Shown here piece after piece: positions 44,576-54,424 of a stretch of DNA of 64,000 nucleotides. The notes under the pieces are model-generated. The model was not told the DNA's origin and did not search any database. It saw only the letters and a list, made by a program, of their open reading frames with translations. This stretch comes from Perlucidibaca sp. (GTDB taxonomy: Bacteria > Pseudomonadota > Gammaproteobacteria > Pseudomonadales > Moraxellaceae): positions 124,001 through 188,000 of the forward strand of contig JAHFSA010000002.1 of NCBI GenBank assembly GCA_023265995.1. Direction: 5' to 3'. The first letter of the stretch is position 1, and every line of letters starts with the position of its first letter. The position numbers were made by a program, and so were the translations under genes.

Positions 44576-45553
44576 TCAGTCCCGGACCGTATCCATGCGC
44601 TGCCAGGCGCCGCCATCCGGCACCACCTCGTAGCGACCCCAGAGCAGGAATTCGCTGCGGGTGAGCACGCGGATGTCGCCGCGCCCCGGGCCGGCAACGG
44701 TCTTGACGATGACCTGCGGCTTGCGCGCGCCGGGCTCGCTGGCATCGATGATGCGGCGCACGGCCCAGGTCTCGCCGGCCTGGCCGTTGCTGTAGTAGCC
44801 GCCTATGCGCAGGTCACCCGGCTGCAGGGCGTCGTGATCCTGCTGACGCCTCAGGGCCTGGTAGATGGCCTGCAGCTCCTCGTCGCTGACATCGATCACG
44901 GAATCCAGCTCGTCGAGCGCGGCACGCAGCTGACGTGACGTGAATGGTGCTTCCGGCGCGAGCGCGGCACCGGGCACGGCGGCGGCATGGCGGAAGGCCC
45001 AGGCCACCGGATAGCGACGCCAGGCGAAGGGTGCGTTGAGCAGACTGGCGAGCAGCACGATCAGACCGGCATCGAGCAGGACCGGCGACAGCACGAAGGA
45101 CCAGCCCGGCAGACTGCCATCGGCACCGACGGCCATGACGGCCGAGAGCGCCGTGGCACCGCCGGGCGGATGGATGCAGCGGCAGCTGTGCATGACAGCA
45201 ATGGCCAGCGCCACCGCCGAGGCCGCCGCCAGCACCCCGCCACCAAGGACATGGGCCACGCTGACGCCGGCGAGCGCCGACAGGCCCTGACCGCCCAGCA
45301 CGGCCCAGGGCTGCGAGAGCGCGCCATGAGGAACGGCGAAGACCAGCACGGCAGTTGCTCCGATGGAGGCCACCAGCCACAGCGAATGCAGCGCCAGGGC
45401 ACTGCCGTCGCCGACCCAGGCCGAGCCCAGCAGGGCCACCATGGCGATGCCGAGACCGGCGGTGACGGTGGCCACCAGACGCTCGCGCCAGGACACGGCA
45501 TGCTCGGGAATGCCCAGCGTATGCCGCAATGTCCACCACCAGCCTGTACGCAT
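44576..45553 (-). CDS. HPP family membrane protein with soluble C-terminal domain
   Basis: 325 residues from the ATG at 45553, for which AGGG has suitable spacing. Four hydrophobic helices at the N-terminal half contain the hallmark SCRCIHPPGGATALSAVMAVG. In plants and cyanobacteria HPP proteins transport nitrite; here this is inference. The C-terminal ~140 residues (FTSRQLRAALDELDSVIDVSDEELQAIYQAL ... GRYEVVPDGGAWQRMDTVRD) are soluble and do not look like the CBS pair common in bacterial HPP proteins. Confidence 0.85.
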   Translation of the reverse strand: MRTGWWWTLRHTLGIPEHAVSWRERLVATVTAGLGIAMVALLGSAWVGDGSALALHSLWLVASIGATAVLVFAVPHGALSQPWAVLGGQGLSALAGVSVAHVLGGGVLAAASAVALAIAVMHSCRCIHPPGGATALSAVMAVGADGSLPGWSFVLSPVLLDAGLIVLLASLLNAPFAWRRYPVAWAFRHAAAVPGAALAPEAPFTSRQLRAALDELDSVIDVSDEELQAIYQALRRQQDHDALQPGDLRIGGYYSNGQAGETWAVRRIIDASEPGARKPQVIVKTVAGPGRGDIRVLTRSEFLLWGRYEVVPDGGAWQRMDTVRD

Positions 45554-45687
45554 GCTCATGCCCTGCCATCCGAACCAGCGGCGATCATAGTGGCAGGCAG
45601 AGTATTGCACCAGATCAGTGCACTCCCATCGGGACTCCGGTGAGGTATAAGGAGTAGAAAGCCGCTACCAGAAACGGAACCCTGCCC

Positions 45688-46323
45688 ATGCTCATAGGCC
45701 ACTATGCCGCCGCCTTCGCTGCTCGTCGCCTGGCTCCCTCCGCACCGCTGCCGCTGCTGTTCGTGGCCAGCCAGCTGGTCGATATCTTCTGGGCCCTGTT
45801 CGTGCTGCTCGGCATAGAAAAAGTGCATGTGATTCCCGGCTTCACTGCCAGCAATCCGCTCGACCTCTACTTCATGCCCTACACCCACAGCCTGGTCGCG
45901 ACCGCGCTCTGGGCCCTGCTCGCCACCCTGCTCTATCGCTGCTACGCCAACGGCACCCGGCCCGGACGCAGCGCGCTGGTCGTCGGCATGGTCGTGGCCT
46001 CGCACTGGTTCTGCGACCTGCTGGTGCACAAGCCCGACCTGCCGCTGGGTCTGGACGGCCCGCGTGTCGGCTTCGGTCTCTGGGATCACCCTTACGCATC
46101 GACGGCGCTGGAGCTCGGCCTGCTCTGGCTGGCCATCGCCTTCGTGCTGCCGGCCGTGGCGGATCGGCGCGGCCGCTATCTGGCACTGGCTGTGCTGATG
46201 TCGGTCATCCAGATCAGCAATCTGGTCGTGCCGCCACCGGCCACCGATGTCGGCATTGCCCTGTCGGTGCTCGGACTCTATGTGCTGCTGGCCGCTCTGG
46301 CCTGGCGCGCTGATCGCGCCTGA
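45688..46323 (+). CDS. YdjM-like polytopic membrane protein
   Basis: 211 residues with about six hydrophobic helices. MLIGHYAAAFAARRLAP, PYTHSLVATALWAL and SHWFCDLLVHKPDLPL place conserved His residues as in the YdjM (LexA-binding, inner-membrane-associated putative hydrolase) superfamily. The specific activity is unknown. It is monocistronic, divergent from the HPP gene. Confidence 0.75.
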   Translation: MLIGHYAAAFAARRLAPSAPLPLLFVASQLVDIFWALFVLLGIEKVHVIPGFTASNPLDLYFMPYTHSLVATALWALLATLLYRCYANGTRPGRSALVVGMVVASHWFCDLLVHKPDLPLGLDGPRVGFGLWDHPYASTALELGLLWLAIAFVLPAVADRRGRYLALAVLMSVIQISNLVVPPPATDVGIALSVLGLYVLLAALAWRADRA

Positions 46324-46407
46324 GGCGGCGGGTTCCCCGCAGAACCGGAACCGGGTAGTCTCGGTCGCTGTTGACCATATTTGTTGTCAGTTCAAGGAGA
46401 GTTGCAG

Positions 46408-47256
46408 ATGCCGCGCCTTCGTCCCGAAGCCATCAGCCCCACCGCGCACTACACCGGCACCGTCTGGCTGCAGCACGGGCTCTCGCACCCGGCCTTCGCC
46501 ACCCTGCGCGGGCAGGCGCTGTACTACGCGCTGAAGGCACCGCTGGCCGCCTCCAGCCTGTTCGGCGGACCGACCCTGGAAGGCTTTCTGCTGGCGCGCC
46601 ACCGCCTCATCGACATGCAGCTGGAACAGGCCATCGAGAGCGGCGAGATCAGCCAGGTGATCGAAATCGCGGCCGGCCTGTCACCACGCGGCTGGCGCTT
46701 CGCCGAACGCTATCGCGAGCGCATCACCTACATCGAGGCCGACCTGCCGGACATGGCCGCCTGCAAGCGCAAGCTGCTGGTCGATGGCGGCCTCGACAGC
46801 GAGCATCACCACATCTGCACCGTCAACGCCCTGCTCGACGACGGTCCCGGCAGCCTGCGCGAACTGGTGCAGGGCCTGGACCCGACGCGCGGACTGGCCA
46901 TCATCACCGAAGGCCTGATCAACTATTTCGACACCGAGGCCGTGCTGGCCATGTGGCAACGCTTCGCCGGCGTGCTGTCCGGCTTCAGCCACGGCCTCTA
47001 CCTGTCCGATCTGCATGTGCGCTCGGTCAACGATGGCGTCACCACGCGCGCCTTCATGGACATGCTGTCGACCTTCGTGCGCGGCCGTGTGCATCTGCAT
47101 TTCGACAGCGAAACCGAAGCCTGTGAAGAGATGCTGCATGCCGGCTTCAGCCAGGGTCAGCTGCTCGATCCGCGCAGCTTCGCGGCCAGTGTGCCGGACT
47201 GCCGTCGTGCCGGTGCCGGTCTCGTGCGTGTGGTGGTGGCGCGTACCGGCCGCTAG
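46408..47256 (+). CDS. SAM-dependent methyltransferase, leucine carboxyl methyltransferase family
   Basis: 282 residues from the ATG at 46408, behind AAGGAGAG. ISQVIEIAAGLSPRGWRFAERY and YIEADLPDMAACKRKLL are the SAM-binding motifs of PF04072, and IITEGLINYFDTEAV the acidic active-site segment. Bacterial members methylate carboxylates or act in secondary metabolism; the substrate here is unknown. It overlaps the convergent MFS gene by four bases. Confidence 0.85.
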   Translation: MPRLRPEAISPTAHYTGTVWLQHGLSHPAFATLRGQALYYALKAPLAASSLFGGPTLEGFLLARHRLIDMQLEQAIESGEISQVIEIAAGLSPRGWRFAERYRERITYIEADLPDMAACKRKLLVDGGLDSEHHHICTVNALLDDGPGSLRELVQGLDPTRGLAIITEGLINYFDTEAVLAMWQRFAGVLSGFSHGLYLSDLHVRSVNDGVTTRAFMDMLSTFVRGRVHLHFDSETEACEEMLHAGFSQGQLLDPRSFAASVPDCRRAGAGLVRVVVARTGR

Positions 47257-48410
47257 GAAGTGACGGCCGCAGCACCGCGGCCGGACTGACGCAGAATGAC
47301 GAAGGCCAGCAGGCAGAGTCCGGCTGCGGCCGCGAACACCCAGGGTGCAACGCTGACATTCCAGACCGCGCCTGCCGCCCATGACCCCAGTGCCACGCCG
47401 GTGCCCCAGAGCATGCTGTAGACCGCCTGCCCCTGGCCCTGGTGGCCATCGCCGAAGTGATGGTAGATGCGCGTCATGGCAGCGGCATGGAAGGTCGCGA
47501 AGCTGGCGGCATGCAGCAGCTGCGCCGCCCAGATCGCCGCCGGATGATCCACCAGCAGCCCGATCACCAGCCAGCGCAAGCCAGCCAGGGCCAGACTCCA
47601 GAGCATCAGACGCTGCTCGCCAACCCTGGGCAGCACGCGATGCATGACCAGGAACAGCAATACCTCGGCGAACACCCCCAGCCCCCACAGCCAGCCTATC
47701 TCGGTGCGCGTGTAGCCATGGCTTTCGAGATGGATGCTGTAGAAGGTGTAGTACGGCGCGTGCGAGAGCTGCAGCAGGAAATGCGCGACGAAGAAGGTCC
47801 ACACCGGGCGCCGGCGCAGGATCTGCAGGAAACCGTGCTCGGACTCGTGCCGGCGCGGCGTGCTGATGTCGGGCACGAACAGGCTGGCCAGCCAGGTCGC
47901 GAAGGCGCAGGCCAGCAGCGCCAGCGGCAGGCTGCTCACCGGGTAGTGATCGAAGACCATGCCAAGGCCGGTGCCGGTGGCGATGAAGCCCAGCGAGCCC
48001 CACAGGCGCACCTGGCTGTAGCGCGCGCGCTGGGCCCCGAGGTGGGCCATGGTGACCGCCTCGAACTGCGCCAGGATGGCATTCTGGAAGAAGCCGTAGG
48101 CCAGCAGCACGAAGGCCAGCGGCCAGAACTCGCGCGCCACGAAAACGCCGAGCCAGCCGACGGTTATCATGGCGGCGCCGAAGCGCACCAGCAGCAGGCG
48201 CTTGCCGGTACGGTCGGCGATATAACCCCAGAAATTCGGCGCGACGATGCGCGTGGCCATAACCACGGCCATGAGCTGGCCGATGGCGGCTGCGTCAAAG
48301 CCCAGCGATTGCAGGTACAAACCCCAATAGGGCATGAACCCGCCGATCACGGCGAAATAGAAGAAGTAGAACGCCCCGAGCGGAACGAAGGGAATGCGCG
48401 CTGTGCTCAT
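47253..48410 (-). CDS. MFS transporter, PPP/HcaT family
   Basis: 385 residues from the ATG at 48410 (MSTARIPFVPLGAFYFFYFAVIGGFMPYWGLYLQSLGF); the track ORF has a spurious 69-residue extension. About 12 helices. WGYIADRTGKRLLLVRFGA is the MFS loop. The start and pattern resemble HcaT (3-phenylpropionate) and related sugar-type transporters in many Pseudomonadales. Substrate uncertain. Confidence 0.88.
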   Translation of the reverse strand: MSTARIPFVPLGAFYFFYFAVIGGFMPYWGLYLQSLGFDAAAIGQLMAVVMATRIVAPNFWGYIADRTGKRLLLVRFGAAMITVGWLGVFVAREFWPLAFVLLAYGFFQNAILAQFEAVTMAHLGAQRARYSQVRLWGSLGFIATGTGLGMVFDHYPVSSLPLALLACAFATWLASLFVPDISTPRRHESEHGFLQILRRRPVWTFFVAHFLLQLSHAPYYTFYSIHLESHGYTRTEIGWLWGLGVFAEVLLFLVMHRVLPRVGEQRLMLWSLALAGLRWLVIGLLVDHPAAIWAAQLLHAASFATFHAAAMTRIYHHFGDGHQGQGQAVYSMLWGTGVALGSWAAGAVWNVSVAPWVFAAAAGLCLLAFVILRQSGRGAAAVTS

Positions 48411-48463
48411 GGGCCCTGCCCGTCTCCCCTGCCCGACTCTATCCTGCGGATGCAGCCGCTGAC

Positions 48464-49582
48464 TCAATAGGCCGGCTTGGCGCCCGGCGCGAGACCGGCG
48501 ATCACCGGCACGCCACTGCTGACGCCGTGATTCTGGGCACGATGGCGCAGGGCATGGTCGAGCAGCACGATGGCCAGCATGGCCTCGGCGATCGGGGTCG
48601 CGCGCACGCCCACGCACGGGTCGTGACGGCCCTTGGTGACGACATCGATGGCTTCGCCACGGGTATTGATGCTGCGACCCGGCGTGGTGATGCTGGACGT
48701 CGGCTTGAGCGCGATGCGCACGATCAGATCCTGACCGCTGGAGATGCCGCCGAGGATGCCGCCGGCGTGATTGCTCAGGAAGCCTTCCGGGGTCAGCTCG
48801 TCACGGTGCTGCTCGCCGCGCTGGGCGACCACCGCGAAACCATCACCGATCTCGACACCCTTGACCGCGTTGATGCTCATCATGGCATGCGCGATGTCGG
48901 CATCGAGACGGTCGAACACCGGCTCGCCCCAGCCCACCGGCATGCCGGAGGCGAAGACCTCGACGGCGGCGCCTATGCTGGAGCCTTCGGTGCGCATGCT
49001 CAGCACCAGCGCTTCCATCTTCGGCACGGCCTCGCGGTCGCCGCAGAAGAACGGGTTCTGACGCACATAATCCCAGTCGCAGGTCTGCGCCTTGATGTCG
49101 CCGATCTGCGACACGCGACCGCGAATGGTCACGCCGAACTGCTCGGCCAGCACCTTGCGCGCGATGGCGCCGGCGGCGACGCGCATGGCGGTCTCGCGGG
49201 CGCTGGAGCGGCCACCGCCACGGTAATCGCGGAAGCCGAACTTGTGCGTGTAGGTGTAGTCGGCATGGGCCGGACGGAAGGTCTCGGCGATGTTGCCGTA
49301 ATCCTTGGAGCGCTGGTCGGTGTTCTCGATCAGCAGCGCGATCGGCGTGCCGGTGGTCCTGCCTTCAAAGACGCCCGAGAGGATGCGGATCTTGTCCTCT
49401 TCCTTGCGCTGGGTGGCGAACGACGAGGTGCCCGGCTTGCGGCGGTCGAGATCGACCTGCAGGTCGGCCTCGCTGATGGCGATGCCCGGCGGCACGCCAT
49501 CGACAATGGCGGTGAGCGCCGGACCGTGGGACTCGCCCGCAGTGGTGACGGTGAAGACTTGTCCGATGCTGTTGCCGGCCAT
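48464..49582 (-). CDS. aroC: Chorismate synthase
   Basis: 372 residues. [40 protein letters not shown] and the conserved His/Asp residues are intact. FMN-dependent conversion of EPSP to chorismate, the last shikimate step. It follows prmB by 13 bases, the common prmB-aroC pair. Confidence 0.97.
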   Translation of the reverse strand: MAGNSIGQVFTVTTAGESHGPALTAIVDGVPPGIAISEADLQVDLDRRKPGTSSFATQRKEEDKIRILSGVFEGRTTGTPIALLIENTDQRSKDYGNIAETFRPAHADYTYTHKFGFRDYRGGGRSSARETAMRVAAGAIARKVLAEQFGVTIRGRVSQIGDIKAQTCDWDYVRQNPFFCGDREAVPKMEALVLSMRTEGSSIGAAVEVFASGMPVGWGEPVFDRLDADIAHAMMSINAVKGVEIGDGFAVVAQRGEQHRDELTPEGFLSNHAGGILGGISSGQDLIVRIALKPTSSITTPGRSINTRGEAIDVVTKGRHDPCVGVRATPIAEAMLAIVLLDHALRHRAQNHGVSSGVPVIAGLAPGAKPAY

Positions 49583-49595
49583 GGTTATCGCTTCC

Positions 49596-50552
49596 TCAAA
49601 TGCTGCTTTCGAACAGGGCCTGGTGCTCGCGGCAATCGGCCGCCGTCAGCACGAAGACACCGTTGCCGCCACGCTCGAACTCGACCCAGACGAAAGGCAC
49701 GTCCGGGAAGGTCTGCTCCAGCGCCCACTGCGAATTGCCGACCTCGATCACCAGCACGCCATCCTCGGTGAGGTAGTCGGCGGCTTCGGCAAGGATGCGC
49801 TTGGTGACATCGAGACCATCCGGGCCGGAGGCCAGACCCAGCTCGGGCTCGCGCAGGAACTCCTCGGGCAGATCGGCCATGTCCTCGGCATCGACATAGG
49901 GCGGATTGCTGACGATGAGATCGTAGCGCTGGCCCGGCAGCTTGCTGAAGACATCCGACTCGAGCAGGCTGACGCGCTCCTGCAGGTTGTGATGCTCGAC
50001 GTTCACGGCCGCGACCGAGAGCGCATCCAGCGAGATGTCGGTGGCATCGACGAAGGACTCCGGGAACTCCTTGGCGCAGGCGATGGCGATGCAGCCGGAG
50101 CCGGTGCAGAGGTCGAGGATGCGCTGCGGCTCGCTCTTCAGCCAGGGCAGGAAGCGGTCCTCGATCAGCTCGGAGATGGGCGAACGCGGCACCAGCACGC
50201 GCTCGTCGACATAGAACGGATGGCCGCAGAAATAGGCCAGGTTGAGCAGATAGGCCAGCGGCGTGCGGTCGTTGACGCGCTTGCGCAGCGTTTCGGCGAC
50301 CTGCGCGCGCTCGCTGGGCAGCAGCCTGGAATCGAGAATCTCCTCGTCCGCCGACCACTCCAGATTCAGCGTCTGCATGACCAGTGCCGAGGCTTCGGCG
50401 AACGGATCGCTGGTGCCATGACCGAGATGCACGTCGCAGCCACGGAAGCTGCTGACGCAGAAGCGCATCCAGTCGCGAATGGTGACCAGCTCGCGCTGCG
50501 CTTCGGCAAGCACGTCATCGGACAGGGTCAGGGCAGGCAGATCGTTGCTCAC
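49596..50552 (-). CDS. prmB: Ribosomal protein L3 glutamine N5-methyltransferase
   Basis: 318 residues. [17 protein letters not shown] binds SAM, and [14 protein letters not shown] carries the NPPY motif for glutamine. The N-terminal helical domain ([13 protein letters not shown]) and position before aroC separate PrmB from PrmC. Confidence 0.96.
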   Translation of the reverse strand: MSNDLPALTLSDDVLAEAQRELVTIRDWMRFCVSSFRGCDVHLGHGTSDPFAEASALVMQTLNLEWSADEEILDSRLLPSERAQVAETLRKRVNDRTPLAYLLNLAYFCGHPFYVDERVLVPRSPISELIEDRFLPWLKSEPQRILDLCTGSGCIAIACAKEFPESFVDATDISLDALSVAAVNVEHHNLQERVSLLESDVFSKLPGQRYDLIVSNPPYVDAEDMADLPEEFLREPELGLASGPDGLDVTKRILAEAADYLTEDGVLVIEVGNSQWALEQTFPDVPFVWVEFERGGNGVFVLTAADCREHQALFESSI

Positions 50553-50770
50553 GCGGGCTCCGGGGAAGGCAAGACATATAAGGTGAGGATTCTACACGGA
50601 TTGTGCGCAGGAGAGCGGGGGCGTTACAGAGCTGATTTGCTGCTGCATGCGACTCTGTGGCAGGCTCGGACCACGGGAACGCGGTATTTGACGGCAAGGA
50701 GTGCTGTTGCTGCTTTTCTCCCTCCTTGTGCGTCAAGACATGCGACCTACCCCGGCAAGGAGCATCGATC
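50553..50770. other. Divergent intergenic region prmB / methyltransferase
   Basis: 218 bases, the longest gap here. The in-frame ORF extension from 50657 (with CCCC) has no ribosome-binding site and is judged non-coding. Promoters for both genes must lie here; no operator stands out. Confidence 0.5.
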
Positions 50771-51793
50771 ATGAGCACACTCTCCCCAGCACGCATCATG
50801 GAAGTCGGCATGGCCTTCTGGCCGGCCAAGGTCCTGCTCTCGGCGGCAGAGCTCGGGCTGTTCACAACACTGGGTCGCCAGGCCCTGACCGGCGACGAAC
50901 TGCAGGGCGCGCTCGGCCTGCACGCGCGCGCCAATCCCGATTTCTTCGACACCCTGGTGGCGCTGCGCTTTCTCGACCGTGACGGCAACGGCCCCGGAGC
51001 GCGCTATCGCAACAGCGCGGAAACCGCCGTGTTCCTCGACCGCAACAGCCCCCAGTTCATCGGCGGCTTCCTGGAAATGGCCAACGCCCGCCTCTACCCG
51101 TTCTGGGGTGATCTCAGCGAAGCCCTGCGCACTGGCAGCCCGCAGAACGAGATCAAGCATACCGGCACGTCCATGTTCGCCGAGCTCTACAGCAAGCCCG
51201 AGCGCTTGCAGCAATTCATGGATGCCATGAGCGGGATTTCCGCCGGCAACTTCCAGGCACTGGCGGAGAAGTTCGACTTCTCTCGCTATCAGACGCTATG
51301 CGACGTCGGTGGCGCGACCGGGCAGCTGTCCATGATCGTGGCCGGCAGACACCCGCACCTGCGCTGCGTTTCCACCGACCTGCCAGCCGCCACCCGGATC
51401 GCCGAGCAGAAGATCGCGGCCTCGGGGCTCGCGGATCGCGTCACCGCGCAGTCGCTGGATTTCTTCGCGGAGCCGCTGCCGAAAGCCGATGTCATCACCA
51501 TGGGCCTGATCCTGCACGACTGGAATCTGGAGCGGAAGATGCACCTCATCCGCGCCGCCTACGCTGCCCTGCCGCCCGGCGGCGCCTTCATCGTCGTCGA
51601 CAACCTGATCGATGACGCCAGGCGCGAGAACGCCTTCGGACTGATGATGTCGCTCAACATGCTGATCGAGTTCGGCGATGCCTTCGACTACACGGGCGCC
51701 GATTTCTCGCGCTGGTGCCACGAGGTCGGTTTCAGCAGGACCGAGGTGATTTCGCTGGGCGGTCCGGCGAGCGCCGGCGTGGCCTACAAGTAA
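50771..51793 (+). CDS. O-methyltransferase family 2 protein
   Basis: 340 residues from the ATG at 50771, behind AAGGAG. A winged-helix dimerisation domain (WPAKVLLSAAELGLFTTLGRQALTGDEL) precedes the SAM domain with DVGGATGQLSMIVAGRHP, and catalytic-site LHDWN. PF00891 enzymes methylate hydroxyls of small aromatic or secondary metabolites. It stands alone, so the substrate is unknown. Confidence 0.9.
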   Translation: MSTLSPARIMEVGMAFWPAKVLLSAAELGLFTTLGRQALTGDELQGALGLHARANPDFFDTLVALRFLDRDGNGPGARYRNSAETAVFLDRNSPQFIGGFLEMANARLYPFWGDLSEALRTGSPQNEIKHTGTSMFAELYSKPERLQQFMDAMSGISAGNFQALAEKFDFSRYQTLCDVGGATGQLSMIVAGRHPHLRCVSTDLPAATRIAEQKIAASGLADRVTAQSLDFFAEPLPKADVITMGLILHDWNLERKMHLIRAAYAALPPGGAFIVVDNLIDDARRENAFGLMMSLNMLIEFGDAFDYTGADFSRWCHEVGFSRTEVISLGGPASAGVAYK

Positions 51794-51818
51794 GCTGAAG
51801 CAGGGAATCCAGCGACCA

Positions 51819-51839
51819 GGGCACGGTCCTGCCGTGCCC
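51819..51839. terminator. Hairpin between convergent genes
   Basis: GGGCACGG and CCGTGCCC form a perfect 8-bp stem with loop TCCTG, 25 bases after the methyltransferase stop. A T-tract is nearly absent, so it is a weak terminator candidate. Confidence 0.5.
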
Positions 51840-51886
51840 CCGGTCTTGGGTGAGGATGACCCTGAACATCAACATTCAGGACAGAT

Positions 51887-52507
51887 TCAGGGCAGCTTCC
51901 CGGGTTTCGGCATGGGTGCGGTCGGCATCATGATGTGGGCGTACTTGGTGCCCTTCCACATCACCCAGGGCCCACCATTCCAGGGGTCCGTCGGCAAGGC
52001 GTCGAGCCTGGCCATGTCCGGCGTCAGGATCATGACGTGCGGACCGCTCACCACCCAGTGATTGTCGGCTGTCGGCTGCTTCGCATAAGGATCGGTGTTG
52101 CTGGCTCCGGTGTCGCCCCTGAGCATGTAGGCCAGGCCTATGCCCTTGAGCTGCGGATCCTTCTTGCCCACCCAGGCGTCGGCCCAGGCCTGCCACTCCT
52201 TGTCCAGGCACATCGGCGTGCCATCGACATCGACCATGCACATCCAGCCATTGCTGCCGGCGCGCACTTCCCGCATCTTGCCATCACTGGTCACGGCCAT
52301 GATGGCCGCAGCCTTCGCGATCGATACCGGACCGGCGCTCATCGCCCTCGCGATCAACGCGGCATCCGACTTCTTCATCATCTTCATGTCATGCCCGGGC
52401 ATGGCGGCGTGTATATCCATGCTCATGGCGGCCCCGGACGCATCCTGCGCAGCGGCGACGTGACCCGCCAGCAGCAGACCACCCACCATCATCACAAGCT
52501 TCCGCAT
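51887..52507 (-). CDS. Conserved secreted protein of unknown function, Met/His-rich N-terminus
   Basis: 206 residues from the ATG at 52507, behind GGGGAGG. Signal peptide LVMMVGGLLLAGHVAAAQ. The mature start SMDIHAAMPGHDMKMMKKSD is rich in Met and His, a pattern seen in periplasmic copper-binding proteins. The C-terminal half (WVVSGPHVMILTPDMARLDALPTDPWNGGPWVMWKGTKYAHIMMP) looks like a conserved domain of unknown function. Metal binding is inference. Confidence 0.75.
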   Translation of the reverse strand: MRKLVMMVGGLLLAGHVAAAQDASGAAMSMDIHAAMPGHDMKMMKKSDAALIARAMSAGPVSIAKAAAIMAVTSDGKMREVRAGSNGWMCMVDVDGTPMCLDKEWQAWADAWVGKKDPQLKGIGLAYMLRGDTGASNTDPYAKQPTADNHWVVSGPHVMILTPDMARLDALPTDPWNGGPWVMWKGTKYAHIMMPTAPMPKPGKLP

Positions 52508-52682
52508 AGCTTCCTCCCCAAGGCCGGGCCCCGGTGCTGGAACCCGCAGGCGCCTCGCCCAGCCACGATCGACCCATAGCCGACGCGGGTCAAGCACCGG
52601 CCGTACCATCCATCGACTAAATTGAAATGGGCAGGCTGGCTCTGGCAGGCTGTGGCCATTGCCCGCCCGCTACACCGAGCCC

Positions 52683-53018
52683 ATGACAAACGCCAGAAAA
52701 TCCAGAAGCCGCCGGCTTCGCAAGAAGCTTCATCTCGGGGAGTTCCAGCAGCTTGGCTTTGACGTCGGGCTTGAGCTGTCCGGCAGTCTCTCCAGCCAGC
52801 AAATAGAACAGTTCTGGGATGCCTTCATCGCCGATGCCATAGAGGCCAACCACCTTCTGTATGGCGGTGGCGTGAGCGGCTTTGTCATGCCCGAGGGACG
52901 CCTGTCAGCAACCGCCTCGCATCAGGATGTGGTCCGGGCATGGCTCCAGGCCAGACCCGAGGTCGCATCCGTCAAGATCGGCCCCCTGGCCGATGTCTGG
53001 TATCCGGACTGGCTCTGA
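52683..53018 (+). CDS. yggL: YggL family 50S ribosome-associated protein (DUF469)
   Basis: 111 residues. MTNARKSRSRRLRKKLHLGEFQQLGFDVGLEL is the typical basic YggL N-terminus, and the DPLADVWYPDW-like end (GPLADVWYPDWL) is family-like. E. coli YggL binds the 50S subunit. The start at 52683 is preferred over 52659 by homology. Confidence 0.92.
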   Translation: MTNARKSRSRRLRKKLHLGEFQQLGFDVGLELSGSLSSQQIEQFWDAFIADAIEANHLLYGGGVSGFVMPEGRLSATASHQDVVRAWLQARPEVASVKIGPLADVWYPDWL

Positions 53019-53060
53019 CCTTTATACTTGGTACATCACGAATACAAATATGGTTCCGGC

Positions 53061-53759
53061 ATGAAAGACCCGCTACTGACCTCCCTGCGCCGCCAGCTCA
53101 AGGCCGAAGCTCCGGTAGTGAAACCCGTGGCAGCGACGCCGGCCGTCCGGCGCGACCCCGATGCCGACCTCAGCGACGAGGAGCTGTTCGCCAAAGCCAC
53201 GCTGGGTGCCCGCCCGGTGACGGCCACGCCGGTGCCTCCTCCGCCGCGCGCCACGAAGCCGCGCAAGCCCGACGCCATGACGCTGCTGCGCCGTGCCCAG
53301 GCCGAGGGCGGCGAAGAACGTGACCAGGTCGCGCTCTCGGATACGGTGGCGCTGCAGGCCGGCATCGCACCCGAGGCTGTGCTGGCGTTCAAGCGCAACG
53401 GTGTGCAGGACAAGCAGTTCGACCGGCTCAAGACCGGTCAGCTGGTCTGGAAGGCCGCCGTCGATCTCCACGGCTGCACGCTGGAACAGGCCAGGGAGGC
53501 TGTGCTGCAGCTGCTGGATGAAGCCAGACGGGATGGTGCGCAGGTGGTCAAGATCGTGCACGGCAAGGGCCAGGTCAACGGCCAGGCCCTGCTCAAGACC
53601 GCGGTCAACGGCTGGCTGCGCCAGCTGCAGCCGGTGCTGGCCTTCGCCAGCGCGCCTGCGCGCGATGGCGGCAACGGCGCCGTGCTGGTGCTGCTGCGGC
53701 GCCAGCGCGAGACCGGCACGCCGGTTGATCATCCCGAGAAACGCAGCGACCAGGTCTGA
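53061..53759 (+). CDS. Smr-domain protein
   Basis: 232 residues from the ATG at 53061. A disordered Pro/Ala-rich N-terminal half is followed by a Smr domain with [18 protein letters not shown] and [12 protein letters not shown] (DLHG and HGKG motifs). Stand-alone Smr proteins (YdaL/SmrA/SmrB-like) are nucleases; SmrB cuts mRNA at collided ribosomes. Which one this matches is unclear. Confidence 0.9.
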   Translation: MKDPLLTSLRRQLKAEAPVVKPVAATPAVRRDPDADLSDEELFAKATLGARPVTATPVPPPPRATKPRKPDAMTLLRRAQAEGGEERDQVALSDTVALQAGIAPEAVLAFKRNGVQDKQFDRLKTGQLVWKAAVDLHGCTLEQAREAVLQLLDEARRDGAQVVKIVHGKGQVNGQALLKTAVNGWLRQLQPVLAFASAPARDGGNGAVLVLLRRQRETGTPVDHPEKRSDQV

Positions 53760-53832
53760 GCCCTGTAAGCTTTACTCACATCGCGCTTCCCGTTACGGTG
53801 CGCGTCCCACTGCCTTTGTACGAGAGCCCTTT

Positions 53833-54387
53833 ATGGAAAGCACCATGGAAAACGCCTACGGGGAAATCATCCGCGCCGTTGGTGAAGACCTGGGCCGACC
53901 CGGCCTGCTCGACACCCCGAAACGCGCCGCCAAGGCGTTCAAGTACCTGTGCAAGGGCTACGAGGAAGACCTCGACACCATCGTCAACGGCGCGGTGTTC
54001 CCGTCCGACAACGACCAGATGGTGCTGGTCAAGGACATCGAGCTGTATTCGCTGTGCGAGCACCATCTGCTGCCCTTCATCGGCAAGGTGCATGTCGCCT
54101 ACATTCCGTCCGGCAAGGTGCTGGGGCTGTCCAAGGTCGCGCGCATCGCCGACATGTATGCGCGCCGTCTGCAGATCCAGGAAAACCTGACCAAGCAGAT
54201 CGCCGATGCCATTCAGCAGGTCACCGACGCCAAGGGCGTGGCCGTGACCATCGAGGCCAAGCACATGTGCATGATGATGCGTGGCGTCGAGAAGCAGAAT
54301 TCGGTGATGAAGACCTCGATCATGCTCGGCCTGTTCCGCGACAACCCGCAGACCCGCAACGAGTTCCTGTCGCTGATCAAAGACTGA
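53833..54387 (+). CDS. folE: GTP cyclohydrolase I
   Basis: 184 residues. [38 protein letters not shown] and [17 protein letters not shown] carry the zinc ligands (Cys, His, Cys) and GTP-binding residues. It makes dihydroneopterin triphosphate, the first step of folate synthesis. Two in-frame ATGs (53833, 53845) are possible; GAGAG favours the first. Confidence 0.96.
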   Translation: MESTMENAYGEIIRAVGEDLGRPGLLDTPKRAAKAFKYLCKGYEEDLDTIVNGAVFPSDNDQMVLVKDIELYSLCEHHLLPFIGKVHVAYIPSGKVLGLSKVARIADMYARRLQIQENLTKQIADAIQQVTDAKGVAVTIEAKHMCMMMRGVEKQNSVMKTSIMLGLFRDNPQTRNEFLSLIKD

Positions 54388-54394
54388 CGCCAGC

Positions 54395-54414
54395 GCCGGG
54401 CCGATCCGCCCGGC
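54395..54414. terminator. GC hairpin after folE
   Basis: GCCGGGC and GCCCGGC pair over 7 bp around CGATCC in the 37-base gap between convergent folE and the HAD gene. No T-run, so only a candidate. Confidence 0.4.
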
Positions 54415-54424
54415 CAAGCCTGAA

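Noticed and set aside
50657-50770. Upstream extension of the O-methyltransferase with ECCCCF
   Set aside because: No ribosome-binding site and no similarity to the family N-terminus; the ATG at 50771 has AAGGAG.
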